Positions 1 to 8,472 of a DNA stretch of 64,000 nt are shown here, in pieces. Position numbers and translations under genes: made by a program. Below the pieces are notes generated by a model that saw only the letters and a program-made list of their open reading frames with translations, was not told where the DNA came from and ran no database searches. Each line of letters opens with the position of its first letter. Positions within the stretch are counted from its first letter, which is position 1. Location: positions 1 to 64,000 of the forward strand of contig JAEZQK010000021.1 of the NCBI GenBank assembly GCA_023413135.1. Direction: 5' to 3'. Source of the stretch: Bacillota bacterium. GTDB lineage: Bacteria > Bacillota > Clostridia > Christensenellales > Aristaeellaceae.

Positions 1-70
1 GAGCAAGCCCCCGCCCTCGATGGGTCCATTGATGCATTTATATTTTCGTACGGTATTATTGTTTTGAATA
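1..70. repeat. tail of a dispersed intergenic repeat
   Basis: The first bases, GAGCAAGCCCCCGCCCT, equal the right arm of the inverted repeat at 7401-7425. The following stretch (GGGTC, then ATTGATGCATTTAT) matches 7429-7449. The window therefore opens inside a copy of the same element. No promoter is clear between this repeat and the first gene. Confidence 0.75.
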
Positions 71-100
71 GGTCGTACCCGCGAAAGGTGGCAAAAGTCT

Positions 101-1075
101 ATGACGGTCCAGACACTTCGGATGAGCAAAAAGCGGTCTATGCTGTGGCGGGAAATAAAGCGCAACCGCGTGGCCTACGCCTACATTTCCCCGTTTTTTA
201 TTCTGTTTGCCATCTTCGGCCTGTTCCCCATCCTGGCGGGCCTGTATATCAGCTTTTTCCGCTGGGACGGCGCCGGCGCCATGAAGTGGAAGGGTTTGGA
301 CAATTACATCCGCCTGTTTACCGACCCTACCTTTTTGAAAGCCGTATCCAACACCTTTTATATCGGCATCATCGCCCATATTCCCATCTTAGGGGGCGGC
401 CTGGTGCTGGCCTACCTGCTGAACGGCCCGTTTGTAAAAGGCAGGAATATTTTTCGAACGGTATTCTTTCTGCCCATGGTCACAAGCGCCGTGGCCATCA
501 CGATCGTGTTTTCCTCCATGTTCGGATTCAATTTCGGGGTGCTCAATTATTTCTTAAGCCAGCTGGGCATCGACAAAATAGACTGGCTGGGGGGCAAAGG
601 CCAGTATATCCGCACAAGCATCATCATCATGTTTGCGTGGAAATGGATCGGCTGGAACATGGTGATTTACCTGGCCGGCATGCAGGGGATTTCCAATGAC
701 ATCTATGAGGCGGCAACCATTGATGGCGCCCGCCCCTCCCAAACGTTTTACAGGATTACCCTTCCGCTCCTCAAGCCAATTATTCTCTTTACATTGATAC
801 AGTCCACCATCGGCATGATGAACCTGTTCACCGAGCCCTTTATTCTGACCGGCGGCAAGGGCGGCATCAACAACATGGGCCTTACGGTGATGATGTATCT
901 CCTGGATAAAGCCCCGAAGGGGAACAACCTGTATGGCCTGGCTTCCGCTGTGGCGTATGTCATTTGCATGATGGTGATCATCATTTCTCTTCTCTTTCAA
1001 AAAACACTTGGTGGCCGCAACGATTTGGGAAAGAAGCCCTACAGGTTGGCGCCAAAAGGAGGGAGGAGGGCATGA
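101..1075 (+). CDS. sugar ABC transporter permease (MalF/UgpA type)
   Basis: This is an inner-membrane channel subunit of a carbohydrate ABC importer. It has about six hydrophobic segments after a short basic N-terminus. The EAA loop that docks the ATPase is visible as EAATIDGARPSQTFYRITLP near residue 205. Start 101 has an AAAGGTGG ribosome site 9 nt upstream; an internal ATG at 122 is a weaker alternative. The gene overlaps the next permease by ATGA, so the two are translationally coupled. The binding protein is not in view; it may lie left of the window, beyond the repeat. The substrate is probably a galactoside, judging from the GH42 gene two places downstream. That is inference. Confidence 0.92.
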   Translation: MTVQTLRMSKKRSMLWREIKRNRVAYAYISPFFILFAIFGLFPILAGLYISFFRWDGAGAMKWKGLDNYIRLFTDPTFLKAVSNTFYIGIIAHIPILGGGLVLAYLLNGPFVKGRNIFRTVFFLPMVTSAVAITIVFSSMFGFNFGVLNYFLSQLGIDKIDWLGGKGQYIRTSIIIMFAWKWIGWNMVIYLAGMQGISNDIYEAATIDGARPSQTFYRITLPLLKPIILFTLIQSTIGMMNLFTEPFILTGGKGGINNMGLTVMMYLLDKAPKGNNLYGLASAVAYVICMMVIIISLLFQKTLGGRNDLGKKPYRLAPKGGRRA

Positions 1076-1962
1076 GCACCCCGCTTGTTTTATCTGCGGC
1101 AGCCGTTGTGGCGGTCTACTTTGCGGCCAGATCTTCCAAGGTGGTCGCCAGGATCACACTGTATACCGTTCTTGGCCTTTTTTCCCTTGTGACACTTATG
1201 CCATTTTATTGGATGTTTGTACTTTCCACCCATTCTACGCCGGAGATTTATTCCTTCCCGCCTCCGTTCTGGTTTGGCCAAAGCCTTGCAGCCAACTTTC
1301 AAGACATGCAGGCGGCGGTGAATATTGTAAAAAACTTTTTGAACTCGGTGACCGTATCCACCCTGAACACTGCGCTGGTGCTGCTGTTTTGCTCCATGGG
1401 CGGGTACGCCTTCGCGGTGTACCGCTTTCCGGGCCGCAACGCCCTTTTTGCCATACTGCTTGGTACCATGATGATTCCCGGCATAGCCGGCATCATCCCC
1501 TGGTTTTTTTTGATCAGCAAGCTGGGCTGGATCAACAACATCGCAGCGCTGGTCATTCCCGGCGCGGCCAATGCCTTCGGAATTTTCTGGATGCGGCAAT
1601 ACTGCGTGAACAACGTGCCGGTCTCCTTGATGGAGGCGGCAAAAATCGACGGCTGCCCGGAGTGGCTGATTTTCTTCCGTGTGATTGCGCCGGTACTGCT
1701 TCCCGCCTATTCAGCACTGGGCATTATGCAGTTTGTAAACGTATGGAACGATTACATGATCCCTATGCTGGTGCTAAGGGATACCAACATGCAAACCCTG
1801 CCGCTGATGCTGTCCTACATGAAGGGTGACCCCACCAGGGGTACAAATCTGGGAGCCCTGATGCTGGCCAGCACATTGGCGGTTTTGCCGCTGCTTGCGG
1901 CATTCCTCTGTGCCACAAAGTTTTTTATGAACGGGCTTACTGCCGGGGCGATCAAAGAATAA
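1072..1962 (+). CDS. sugar ABC transporter permease (MalG/UgpE type)
   Basis: This is the second channel subunit, partner of the preceding permease. It has six predicted membrane segments and an EAA-like loop, MEAAKIDGCPEWLIFFRVIAP, at about two thirds of the length. Its C-terminus, GLTAGAIKE, is typical of MalG-family permeases. The open frame continues upstream to 964, but the ATG at 1072 sits behind a GGAGGGAGGAGG ribosome site and overlaps the stop of the upstream gene, so 1072 is preferred. The protein is 296 aa, normal for the family. As usual for this class, the ATPase is not local and is probably a shared MsmK/UgpC-type protein elsewhere. Confidence 0.92.
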   Translation: MSTPLVLSAAAVVAVYFAARSSKVVARITLYTVLGLFSLVTLMPFYWMFVLSTHSTPEIYSFPPPFWFGQSLAANFQDMQAAVNIVKNFLNSVTVSTLNTALVLLFCSMGGYAFAVYRFPGRNALFAILLGTMMIPGIAGIIPWFFLISKLGWINNIAALVIPGAANAFGIFWMRQYCVNNVPVSLMEAAKIDGCPEWLIFFRVIAPVLLPAYSALGIMQFVNVWNDYMIPMLVLRDTNMQTLPLMLSYMKGDPTRGTNLGALMLASTLAVLPLLAAFLCATKFFMNGLTAGAIKE

Positions 1963-1976
1963 TGCGAGGTAAGACA

Positions 1977-4076
1977 ATGATTAAAGACAAATCCCTCAAC
2001 ATGGACAAATTATCCCTGGGCGTTTGCTATTATCCGGAGCATTGGGAGGAAAGCCTGTGGGCAGACGACCTGCGCCGTATGCTGGAACACGGCATTGAGA
2101 CCGTGCGGGTATTCGAATTCGCTTGGACCATCGCCGAAAAGGAAGAAGGAATTTTTGATTTTTCTCTGTTCGACCGTTTTTTGGGCCTTTGCAAAGAGAT
2201 GGGCATGCAGGTGATCATGTGTACGCCTACCGCCACACCTCCTGCCTGGCTTACGCACAAGTATCCGGAAGTTTTAAACGCCGACCGTAACGGCAACCTT
2301 TATCACCATGGCCACCGGCGGCATTACAACTACAATTCTCCCGTTTATCAGAACCTGTGCAAGCGCATTGTCTTAAAGCTTTCGGAGCGCTACGGCCAGC
2401 ATCCGGCCGTCATTGGCTGGCAGATCGACAATGAAATCAACTGCGAGATAGACGTGTTTTATTCTAAGAGCGATGATGATGCCTTCCGGGCCTATTTGCA
2501 AGCCCATTTTGGCACCCTGGATGCGCTGAACGAAGCTATAGGCGCCCGCTTCTGGAATCAAACCTATACCGATTGGTTAGAGGTCCACCTGGAGCGCAAC
2601 ACACTCCACGGTTCCGCCAACCCCCACATGGCACTGTTGGAAAAACGGTTCTTTTCCAAAAGTGCCCGCAGTTTTGTGAAGATGCAAAGCGACATTATCG
2701 CGCAGTATTCCAACGGAAGGTTCATCACTACCAACGGTATTTTCGGCCATCTGGACACCCACGAAATGACCCAGGAGGGCCTGGATTTCATTACCTATGA
2801 CAGCTATCCCAACTTTGGCTACGGCGCAGAGAAGGAGTTGAGCGATCATGCCGATCGCGGGCTTCGGGACAGGTTTTGGAGCATGCATTTAACCCGCGCA
2901 CGTTCCATCAGCAAAAATTTCGGCATCATGGAGCAGCAGTCCGGCCCCGGCGGCTGGGATTTTCGAATGCTCCAGCCCATGCCCAAGCCAGGGCAGATGT
3001 GGCTGTGGACCATGCAGTCCGTAGCCCATGGCGCTGACTATGTAAGCTATTTCCGCTGGCGTACCTGCGGCTATGGCACGGAGATATACTGGCATGGCCT
3101 GAATGATTACAGCAATAAACCTAACCGCCGGCTTTCGGAGCTAAAAGAAATTGCAAAGGAATTTAAAAGCCTTGCCCGGGTGGCGGGCAGCCGCTATGAA
3201 GCCAAGGTAGGTATTCTGCACGATTACCTCAATGAGTGGGATGGGGAGCGGGACAAATGGCACGGGCCTTTGGACAATGCATCCCGCAGGAATTTGTTCA
3301 CCGCAGCCCAGGAAACACACACGCCGGTAGATTTGGTATATCTGCGTAAAACCGGCAGCCATCAAACAACATTGGAAGAGCTTCTTCCTTACAAGGTGCT
3401 GTTCTATCCCCACGCCACCATCCTGACACAGGAGATAGCCGGCTTGCTGGAAGATTATTGCCGGGCGGGCGGCGTATTGGTGCTTGGCGCGCGCACAGGG
3501 TACAAGGATGAATATGGCCGCTGCCCCATGATGCCAATGCCGGGGTATGCCGCAGAAATTTGCGGGGTGGAGGTGGAGGATTACACCTTTGTGAGGCCAG
3601 AAGAGCCGCCTGTATACCTTAATTGGGAAGGGACAAACGTACTTGCCCCCATATTTAACGATATCCTTGTGCCGAGGGAGGACGGGGAAGTATTGGCCGC
3701 CTATCAGGGCGGGTATTATAGCGGCAGGCCGGCGCTTACGAAGAAGAGCTATATGGGCGGCGGGGCGGCCTATTATGTGGGATCCGGCTTCAGCCGGGAG
3801 CTGGCGGAGCTGTTCCTTGAAAGACTCGGCGTCAGTAAGCCGTATGCCGCAGAAATTGCTTGCCCCAAGCAGGTGGAACTGGCCATGCGGATAAAGGGCG
3901 AAAAGCGGTATTGCTTTCTGCTGAATTTCAGCGGAGAGACACAGCCCGTTCAGATCAAAGGTACGTGGCTGGATGCTGCCGGCGGCACATCCATGGAAGG
4001 CGCACACGATTTACCGCCGTACGGCGTCTTTGTTCTTGTCAATCCGGTGATTGATACAGATTTTCCTCGTATTTGA
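1977..4076 (+). CDS. GH42 beta-galactosidase
   Basis: This 699-aa intracellular glycosidase hydrolyses terminal beta-galactosides. It has no signal peptide. The N-terminal TIM barrel opens with LGVCYYPEHW, the GH42 signature. The acid/base is Glu153 in WQIDNEINCE, and the likely nucleophile is Glu319 in GIMEQQSGPGGW. A flavodoxin-like trimerisation domain and a small C-terminal beta domain follow, giving normal family length. The start at 1977 is preferred over 1962 because GAGGT lies 7 nt before it. The gene closes an operon with two sugar permeases, so it probably cleaves the imported oligosaccharide. Its last 38 bases overlap the end of the convergent merR gene. Confidence 0.93.
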   Translation: MIKDKSLNMDKLSLGVCYYPEHWEESLWADDLRRMLEHGIETVRVFEFAWTIAEKEEGIFDFSLFDRFLGLCKEMGMQVIMCTPTATPPAWLTHKYPEVLNADRNGNLYHHGHRRHYNYNSPVYQNLCKRIVLKLSERYGQHPAVIGWQIDNEINCEIDVFYSKSDDDAFRAYLQAHFGTLDALNEAIGARFWNQTYTDWLEVHLERNTLHGSANPHMALLEKRFFSKSARSFVKMQSDIIAQYSNGRFITTNGIFGHLDTHEMTQEGLDFITYDSYPNFGYGAEKELSDHADRGLRDRFWSMHLTRARSISKNFGIMEQQSGPGGWDFRMLQPMPKPGQMWLWTMQSVAHGADYVSYFRWRTCGYGTEIYWHGLNDYSNKPNRRLSELKEIAKEFKSLARVAGSRYEAKVGILHDYLNEWDGERDKWHGPLDNASRRNLFTAAQETHTPVDLVYLRKTGSHQTTLEELLPYKVLFYPHATILTQEIAGLLEDYCRAGGVLVLGARTGYKDEYGRCPMMPMPGYAAEICGVEVEDYTFVRPEEPPVYLNWEGTNVLAPIFNDILVPREDGEVLAAYQGGYYSGRPALTKKSYMGGGAAYYVGSGFSRELAELFLERLGVSKPYAAEIACPKQVELAMRIKGEKRYCFLLNFSGETQPVQIKGTWLDAAGGTSMEGAHDLPPYGVFVLVNPVIDTDFPRI

Positions 4077-4425
4077 GCATCCGTTCCTCGTAGCCGTCCA
4101 GCTTTTTATCCAGCCGTGTAAGAGCCGTCTGTAATTCGGCAATGCGGTCTGCGATTTGCTGGCGCTGCTCCAGGAGCAGCGCCTTGCGGGTCTGAATCGA
4201 TTCCTTTCCTGCCCGGAACAGTGCTACATATTCCACCAACGTCTCAATCGAAACGCCTGCGCTGCGCATGCATTTAATGAACTCGACCCATTTTAGGTCT
4301 TCTTGCGTGTAATCCCGCATTCCGCCACCGGTGCGGTGCACAGGGGGGATCAGCCCGATTCGCTCATAGTATCGCAGCGTGTCCGCCGACAAAGCAAACT
4401 TCTGCGCTGCTTCCATAATTGTCAT
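4039..4425 (-). CDS. MerR-family transcriptional regulator
   Basis: This 128-aa DNA-binding protein has an N-terminal winged helix-turn-helix (SADTLRYYERIGLIPPV) followed by a long dimerisation helix, ending without a metal-binding cysteine cluster. That fits the AdhR/YhdM-like branch that responds to aldehydes or other electrophiles; the assignment is inference. The start has GGAGG 8 nt upstream. The gene lies 36 nt downstream of the aldo/keto reductase on the same strand, so the two form an operon. The promoter in front of that operon (5617-5647) has the 19-bp spacer typical of MerR targets, which suggests autoregulation. The 3' end runs antisense into the GH42 gene. Confidence 0.92.
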   Translation of the reverse strand: MTIMEAAQKFALSADTLRYYERIGLIPPVHRTGGGMRDYTQEDLKWVEFIKCMRSAGVSIETLVEYVALFRAGKESIQTRKALLLEQRQQIADRIAELQTALTRLDKKLDGYEERMLKYEENLYQSPD

Positions 4426-4461
4426 GAAACCATCCTCCTCGTATCATGACTTTATAGGCTG

Positions 4462-5559
4462 TCAGGCGGTGATCTCCGAGAGTTCCTTCATGATATCCGG
4501 AATCTGAATGCTTTGCGGGCAATGCCTTGTGCATGCGTCACAGGCAATGCAGTCGGCCGGGCCGCTTTCCATGTGCTTCAAACCATCCAGTTCCCAGCGG
4601 CTGCCGCTCACCTTGTACCGATTATAGGCTTCCAGCACCTTTGGGATTTCAATCTTCTTTGGGCATTCGTCACAGCAATAGCGGCAGGATGTGCACGGCA
4701 CGCTCATCTCGCTGCGGAACATATTGCAGGCTGTATTCAGAAGCTCCGCCTGCCTGTCGGTGAGCGCTTCTTCATTCTCAAATGTTTTTATATTTTCCTT
4801 CATCTGGTCAAGCGTGCTCATGCCGCTGAGAATGACCTTTACATTGTCAAGACGCATCAGCCAGCGGAAGGCCCAGGAAGCAATCGGCCAGTTGGGCTGC
4901 TCCGCTTTGAGCATCGCGTCCGCGGCCGAAGACAGGCCGGCCAGCCTTCCGCCGCGCAGAGGTTCCATCACAATGACCGGGATGCCCATTTTGGTGAGGA
5001 TCTCATACTGTTTATTGGCATCCAGCAGCGTCCAATCCAGATAATTGAGCTGTATCTGGGCAAAATCCCACTTGTGATGGCTTGCAAAGCGATGAAGCGT
5101 CTCCAAAGAACAATGCGCGGAAAATCCCAGGTGCCGGATGCGGCCTTTTTCTTTCTGTTCAATGAAATAATCAATGCAGCCGCAGCTTATATACCGGTCG
5201 ATTGTGTTGTCAAAGATGGCGTGGCAAAGATAAAAATCGATGTAGTCTGTTTTTAGCCTTTTAAGCTGTTCTTCAAAGACGGCCTTGTAATCGGGGTTTG
5301 CCAGGATGAAGAATTTCGTGGCCAGATTGTAGCTCTCCCTGGGATACTTGCTTAGTACTTCGCCGACAACCTTTTCCGATTCGCCATTATGATACACATA
5401 GGCGGTATCAAAATAATTGATGCCATGGCTGTAGCCGTAATCGATGATCTGGGCAGCCTTTTCCTGGTCAATGGCTCCACCTGCACCTACGGTTGGAAGC
5501 CGCATGTTGCCCATGCCCAGAAGGGACAGGGTGTCATTCGTAAAAGACCTGCTGATCAT
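4462..5559 (-). CDS. aldo/keto reductase with C-terminal 2[4Fe-4S] ferredoxin domain
   Basis: An oxidoreductase of about 365 aa. The N-terminal (beta/alpha)8 aldo/keto reductase domain shows FDTAYVYHNGESE (catalytic Asp and Tyr) and a His in FYLCHAIFD. The C-terminus carries two cluster motifs, CTSCRYCCDECP and CIACDACTRHCP, typical of the YccK/predicted AKR-ferredoxin family of anaerobes. The frame opens at 5598, but the ATG at 5559 has AAGGAGG 6 nt upstream and is preferred. It is the first gene of the operon with the merR gene. The natural substrate is unknown; carbonyl detoxification is a reasonable guess from the MerR promoter. Confidence 0.92.
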   Translation of the reverse strand: MISRSFTNDTLSLLGMGNMRLPTVGAGGAIDQEKAAQIIDYGYSHGINYFDTAYVYHNGESEKVVGEVLSKYPRESYNLATKFFILANPDYKAVFEEQLKRLKTDYIDFYLCHAIFDNTIDRYISCGCIDYFIEQKEKGRIRHLGFSAHCSLETLHRFASHHKWDFAQIQLNYLDWTLLDANKQYEILTKMGIPVIVMEPLRGGRLAGLSSAADAMLKAEQPNWPIASWAFRWLMRLDNVKVILSGMSTLDQMKENIKTFENEEALTDRQAELLNTACNMFRSEMSVPCTSCRYCCDECPKKIEIPKVLEAYNRYKVSGSRWELDGLKHMESGPADCIACDACTRHCPQSIQIPDIMKELSEITA

Positions 5560-5616
5560 GTTTTTCCTCCTTACGATCCTCTGATTCGCGCACCGCAAGA
5601 AATGCTGCCATGCTGG

Positions 5617-5647
5617 AGCATAGCATTTGGAGTCTACTCCAAGTCAA
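5617..5647 (-). promoter_or_regulatory. MerR-type promoter with 19-bp spacer and palindromic operator
   Basis: Read on the minus strand, -35 TTGACT (5642-5647) and -10 TATGCT (5617-5622) are separated by 19 bp rather than 17. Between them lies a perfect 7-bp inverted repeat, TTGGAGT-AG-ACTCCAA (5627-5642). This is the classic layout of promoters that MerR proteins activate by untwisting DNA. It sits about 60 bp before the aldo/keto reductase start. Confidence 0.88.
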
Positions 5648-5727
5648 GAATTTTTTTCGCATGAAAAAACAAACCGTCAGTAAATGGTGGTTTGCTTTCT
5701 TTCGGCCCATTGATTAGCCGGTGCACT

Positions 5728-5853
5728 GCGGGCGATTGATAATCGCCCCTACGGCTGCGAAGAGTATATTGGCTTTTCTTCCGGCTCGCATTTGCCCCGG
5801 CAGTGAAATCAACAAACAAACTGCGTCGTAGGGGCGATTATCAATCGCCTGCG
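5728..5853. repeat. REPIN-like palindromic element, copy 1 (GATTGATAATC type)
   Basis: The left arm starts GCGGGCGATTGATAATCGCC at 5728 and ends CCTAC at 5752. The right arm at 5828-5852 is its inverted copy with one or two changes. The interior (GAAGAGTATATTGGCTTTTC, then TTCCGGCTC) is shared with the copy at 52159-52282. The rest of the gap between 5560 and 5957 holds only the promoter above. Confidence 0.85.
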
Positions 5854-5957
5854 TGTGGCGAATCAATTCAGCATTGCTTCTTTCAGAACAAACACCTGTA
5901 GTTATGCTGAATGGATCGATTCAAGCATGATTTGGAATAGTATCGGAGGATTGGTTT

Positions 5958-7244
5958 TTACTGCCCGGAATCACCCGGGGTTTTGCTGTCAGTGCGGCTC
6001 AATTCCTTATATACATCGTCCATCGGCAGGTTAAACCGCCTGGCGATGGCGGCCACGTCGTCATATTCATACTTGCATTTTTGGGCTCCGTAGCCTTCGC
6101 CCGTTTTCTTGCAGACGGGGCCCCATGCCGTCTCGACCGTCTCTATCCGCCGGTTAAGCATATAGCGCTTTAAGGTTTCACTGCGCACGCCAAAGGTGGT
6201 GGTATGCTTTAGCACGGTTTGCGCCATTTTATCCGCATCCTGCGGCCTGCATAGGCAGACGAGCATCTGCCCAGGCCTGGACTTTTTCATTTGGATCGGA
6301 ACCGCAAACACATCCAATGCACCCTGTTCCAAAAGAAGCTGCTGGGCGTAACCCATGGCTTCTCCCGTCATATCGTCCAGGTTGCAGCTCAGTTGAACGA
6401 TCTCTCCGTTGGGGCTGTCCTGATCACAGGATGTGCCCAGCATTACGCGCACGCAATTGGCGGCTTCAAAATCCTTTTTGCCCATGCCGTAGCCGATGGA
6501 TTGCACTTGCATCACAGGCATGCTGCCGAACTCAGTCGCGAAGTGCTTTAAAATTGCCGCGCCTGTAGGCGTACACAATTCCCCGCGGATGGAGCCGCCA
6601 TATGTGGGGATCCCTTGCAGAAGACAGGCGGTGGCCGGGGCCGGTACCGGCAGTATGCCATGGGCGCAGCGCACCTGGCCGCTTCCCACGTGAATGGGGG
6701 AGACCGCCACGCGGCCGGGGGCAAGCTCCTCCATCAAAAGGCATACGCCCACGATATCCGCAACGGCATCCATCGTGCCCACCTCGTGGAAGTGAATCTG
6801 CTCCAACGGCCTTCCGTGCACATGGGCTTCCGCCTGGGCAAGGAGCCCATATATCACCAATGCGTTTGTTTTTACGGCTTGCGAAACAGGCAATGCGCAA
6901 ATCAATGATGCGATGTCCTCCATGCCGGCGTGATCATGGGCATGATCGTGGGCGTGGGTGTGGATGTGATCATGGGAGGATGCTTCGTCATGGGGATGAT
7001 CATGCTCGTGATGGTGCGTATGCACATCGACGCTTTCTTCCTCTACACCTTTGACTGAAACGGATATATGCGTACCTGTTATGCCGCACTTGACAGATGT
7101 CTGCCGCTGTACATGGACGCCGGAGATGCCCAGCCCGTTCAATTGATCTACAAACCGGTCAGGATCAGGCAGCAGTTCCATAAGCGCCGCCATCAGCATG
7201 TCGCCTGCCGCGCCCATGGCACACTCGATATATAACGTTTTCAT
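5958..7244 (-). CDS. larC: nickel-pincer cofactor biosynthesis protein LarC
   Basis: LarC is a CTP-dependent cyclometallase. It inserts nickel into pyridinium-3,5-bisthiocarboxylic acid mononucleotide to finish the nickel-pincer cofactor of lactate racemase-type enzymes. The 428-aa protein begins MKTLYIECAMGAAGDM, a family hallmark. It has a His-rich nickel-binding stretch around residues 75-105 and the conserved TPTGAAILKHF motif. It is read in one frame, unlike the frameshifted larC1/larC2 of Lactiplantibacillus. The ribosome site is GGAGGG, 6 nt before ATG. It is the last gene of the Lar operon but is separated from larE by a 380-bp gap with repeats, so it may have weaker or separate expression. 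Confidence 0.94.
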   Translation of the reverse strand: MKTLYIECAMGAAGDMLMAALMELLPDPDRFVDQLNGLGISGVHVQRQTSVKCGITGTHISVSVKGVEEESVDVHTHHHEHDHPHDEASSHDHIHTHAHDHAHDHAGMEDIASLICALPVSQAVKTNALVIYGLLAQAEAHVHGRPLEQIHFHEVGTMDAVADIVGVCLLMEELAPGRVAVSPIHVGSGQVRCAHGILPVPAPATACLLQGIPTYGGSIRGELCTPTGAAILKHFATEFGSMPVMQVQSIGYGMGKKDFEAANCVRVMLGTSCDQDSPNGEIVQLSCNLDDMTGEAMGYAQQLLLEQGALDVFAVPIQMKKSRPGQMLVCLCRPQDADKMAQTVLKHTTTFGVRSETLKRYMLNRRIETVETAWGPVCKKTGEGYGAQKCKYEYDDVAAIARRFNLPMDDVYKELSRTDSKTPGDSGQ

Positions 7245-7333
7245 CGGAATCCCTCCGTAATACCAATTCTAAATTTTAAAGCATCGTTGTCGGTATCTTT
7301 GAACACGAACCGTGCCATCTTTACACGATAATC

Positions 7334-7425
7334 GTAGGGCGGGGGCTTGCTCCCGCCGTTTGTGTCATGTATAGGTCAAGATATATGGCACCGCTACATG
7401 CGGCGGGAGCAAGCCCCCGCCCTAC
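7334..7425. repeat. REPIN-like palindromic element, GC-rich type
   Basis: Perfect 25-nt inverted repeats lie at 7334-7358 and 7401-7425. Each arm is itself partly palindromic (GGCGGG, then CCCGCC) and ends CCCTAC on the outside. The downstream stretch (GGGTCTATTGATGCATTTAT) recurs at the left window edge. Between here and larE (7450-7624) there is also a stem AGCCCGGC/GCCGGGC near 7520-7557. I see no gene in this gap. Confidence 0.85.
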
Positions 7426-7624
7426 ACTGGGTCTATTGATGCATTTATGTTTTGAATAGTATAAGCTGTATTGCAAGCTGATGATATTTCCCTTTGAAAG
7501 TTTTTCAGGGAAGGGTTTCGCAGCCCGGCTTCCGCCTGTGCTGCAGTGAGCCGGGCAGGGGGAAGGGGGATTTTTTCAAAAAGCCTCCTTCCCGCAAGCT
7601 TTCATGAACGTGCCCAGATGCCGC

Positions 7625-8431
7625 TTAGACCAGCGTTTCGTTCATGCTGCCTGTGCGGTATCCTTTCAAGTCCAGGGAAACATAGCTGAACCCATACTCC
7701 TTCAGTTTGGCATAGACCGTATCCCTTAAGTCAGGCTCCATGATTTTCGCAAACTCCTGCGGGGTGATTTCAATGCGCGCAAGATTACCGTGGATCCTAA
7801 CGCGCACCTGGGTAAAGCCCAAATCCAGCAGCAATTGCTCCGCCTGATCCACCATTTTCAGCTTTTTCTCGTTGATTTCCTCTCCATACACAAAGCGGGA
7901 GGAAAGGCAGGCAAACGACTGCTTCTGCCACGTGGGCAAACCCATCTCCCGGGAAAGGAGGCGTATGTCCGCCTTGCTCAATTCCGCGTGGCGCAAAGGG
8001 CTTTTGATACCCAGTTCGGCTACCGCCTGAAGCCCGGGCCGGTAGTCGCCCATGTCGTCCGTATTGGACCCCTCCGCCACATAGCGGATGCCCCGCTTTT
8101 GCGCGATATCCGTGATTTTCGTGAACAGCTCGGTCTTGCAAAGATAGCATCGGTTTGTGGGATTGCAGGAAAAACCCTCGATGTTCAATTCCTCCGAATC
8201 GCAGATCACATGGGTAATATGATGCTGCGCGGTGAAAGCCTGCGCTTCCTTCAATTCCCGCTCGGGGAACGAGCAGGAGCGGGCCGTTACGGCAATGACG
8301 TTGTCTCCGAGGGTATCATGGGCAACCTTCAGCAAAAAGGTGGAATCGACACCGCTGGAAAAGGCGACGGCCACGCTGCCAAGCTCTTTCAAATACTGAA
8401 CCAGGTTTTCTTTTTTCTGGAAAGCATCCAT
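7625..8431 (-). CDS. larE: sulfur transferase LarE (nickel-pincer cofactor synthesis)
   Basis: LarE is an ATP-dependent enzyme of the PP-loop fold that converts the two carboxylates of the LarB product to thiocarboxylates. The PP-loop SSGVDST lies at residues 25-31. Cys175 in QSFACLSSRF matches the sacrificial cysteine of the Lactiplantibacillus enzyme. A CYLC pair at residues 95-98 is also present, which could hold a [4Fe-4S] cluster with Cys175 as described for some LarE proteins; that is inference. The ATG at 8431 has GGAGG 9 nt upstream. An ATG at 8449 lies on the ribosome site itself and is rejected. The gene sits 41 nt after larB in the same operon. Confidence 0.93.
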   Translation of the reverse strand: MDAFQKKENLVQYLKELGSVAVAFSSGVDSTFLLKVAHDTLGDNVIAVTARSCSFPERELKEAQAFTAQHHITHVICDSEELNIEGFSCNPTNRCYLCKTELFTKITDIAQKRGIRYVAEGSNTDDMGDYRPGLQAVAELGIKSPLRHAELSKADIRLLSREMGLPTWQKQSFACLSSRFVYGEEINEKKLKMVDQAEQLLLDLGFTQVRVRIHGNLARIEITPQEFAKIMEPDLRDTVYAKLKEYGFSYVSLDLKGYRTGSMNETLV

Positions 8432-8472
8432 AAAAATTCTCCTCCGCATTTCATAATGGCAATAACGTTAGG

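Noticed and set aside
5634..5819. Small minus-strand frame between the AKR and larC
   Set aside because: It translates the REPIN-like repeat and overlaps the MerR promoter.
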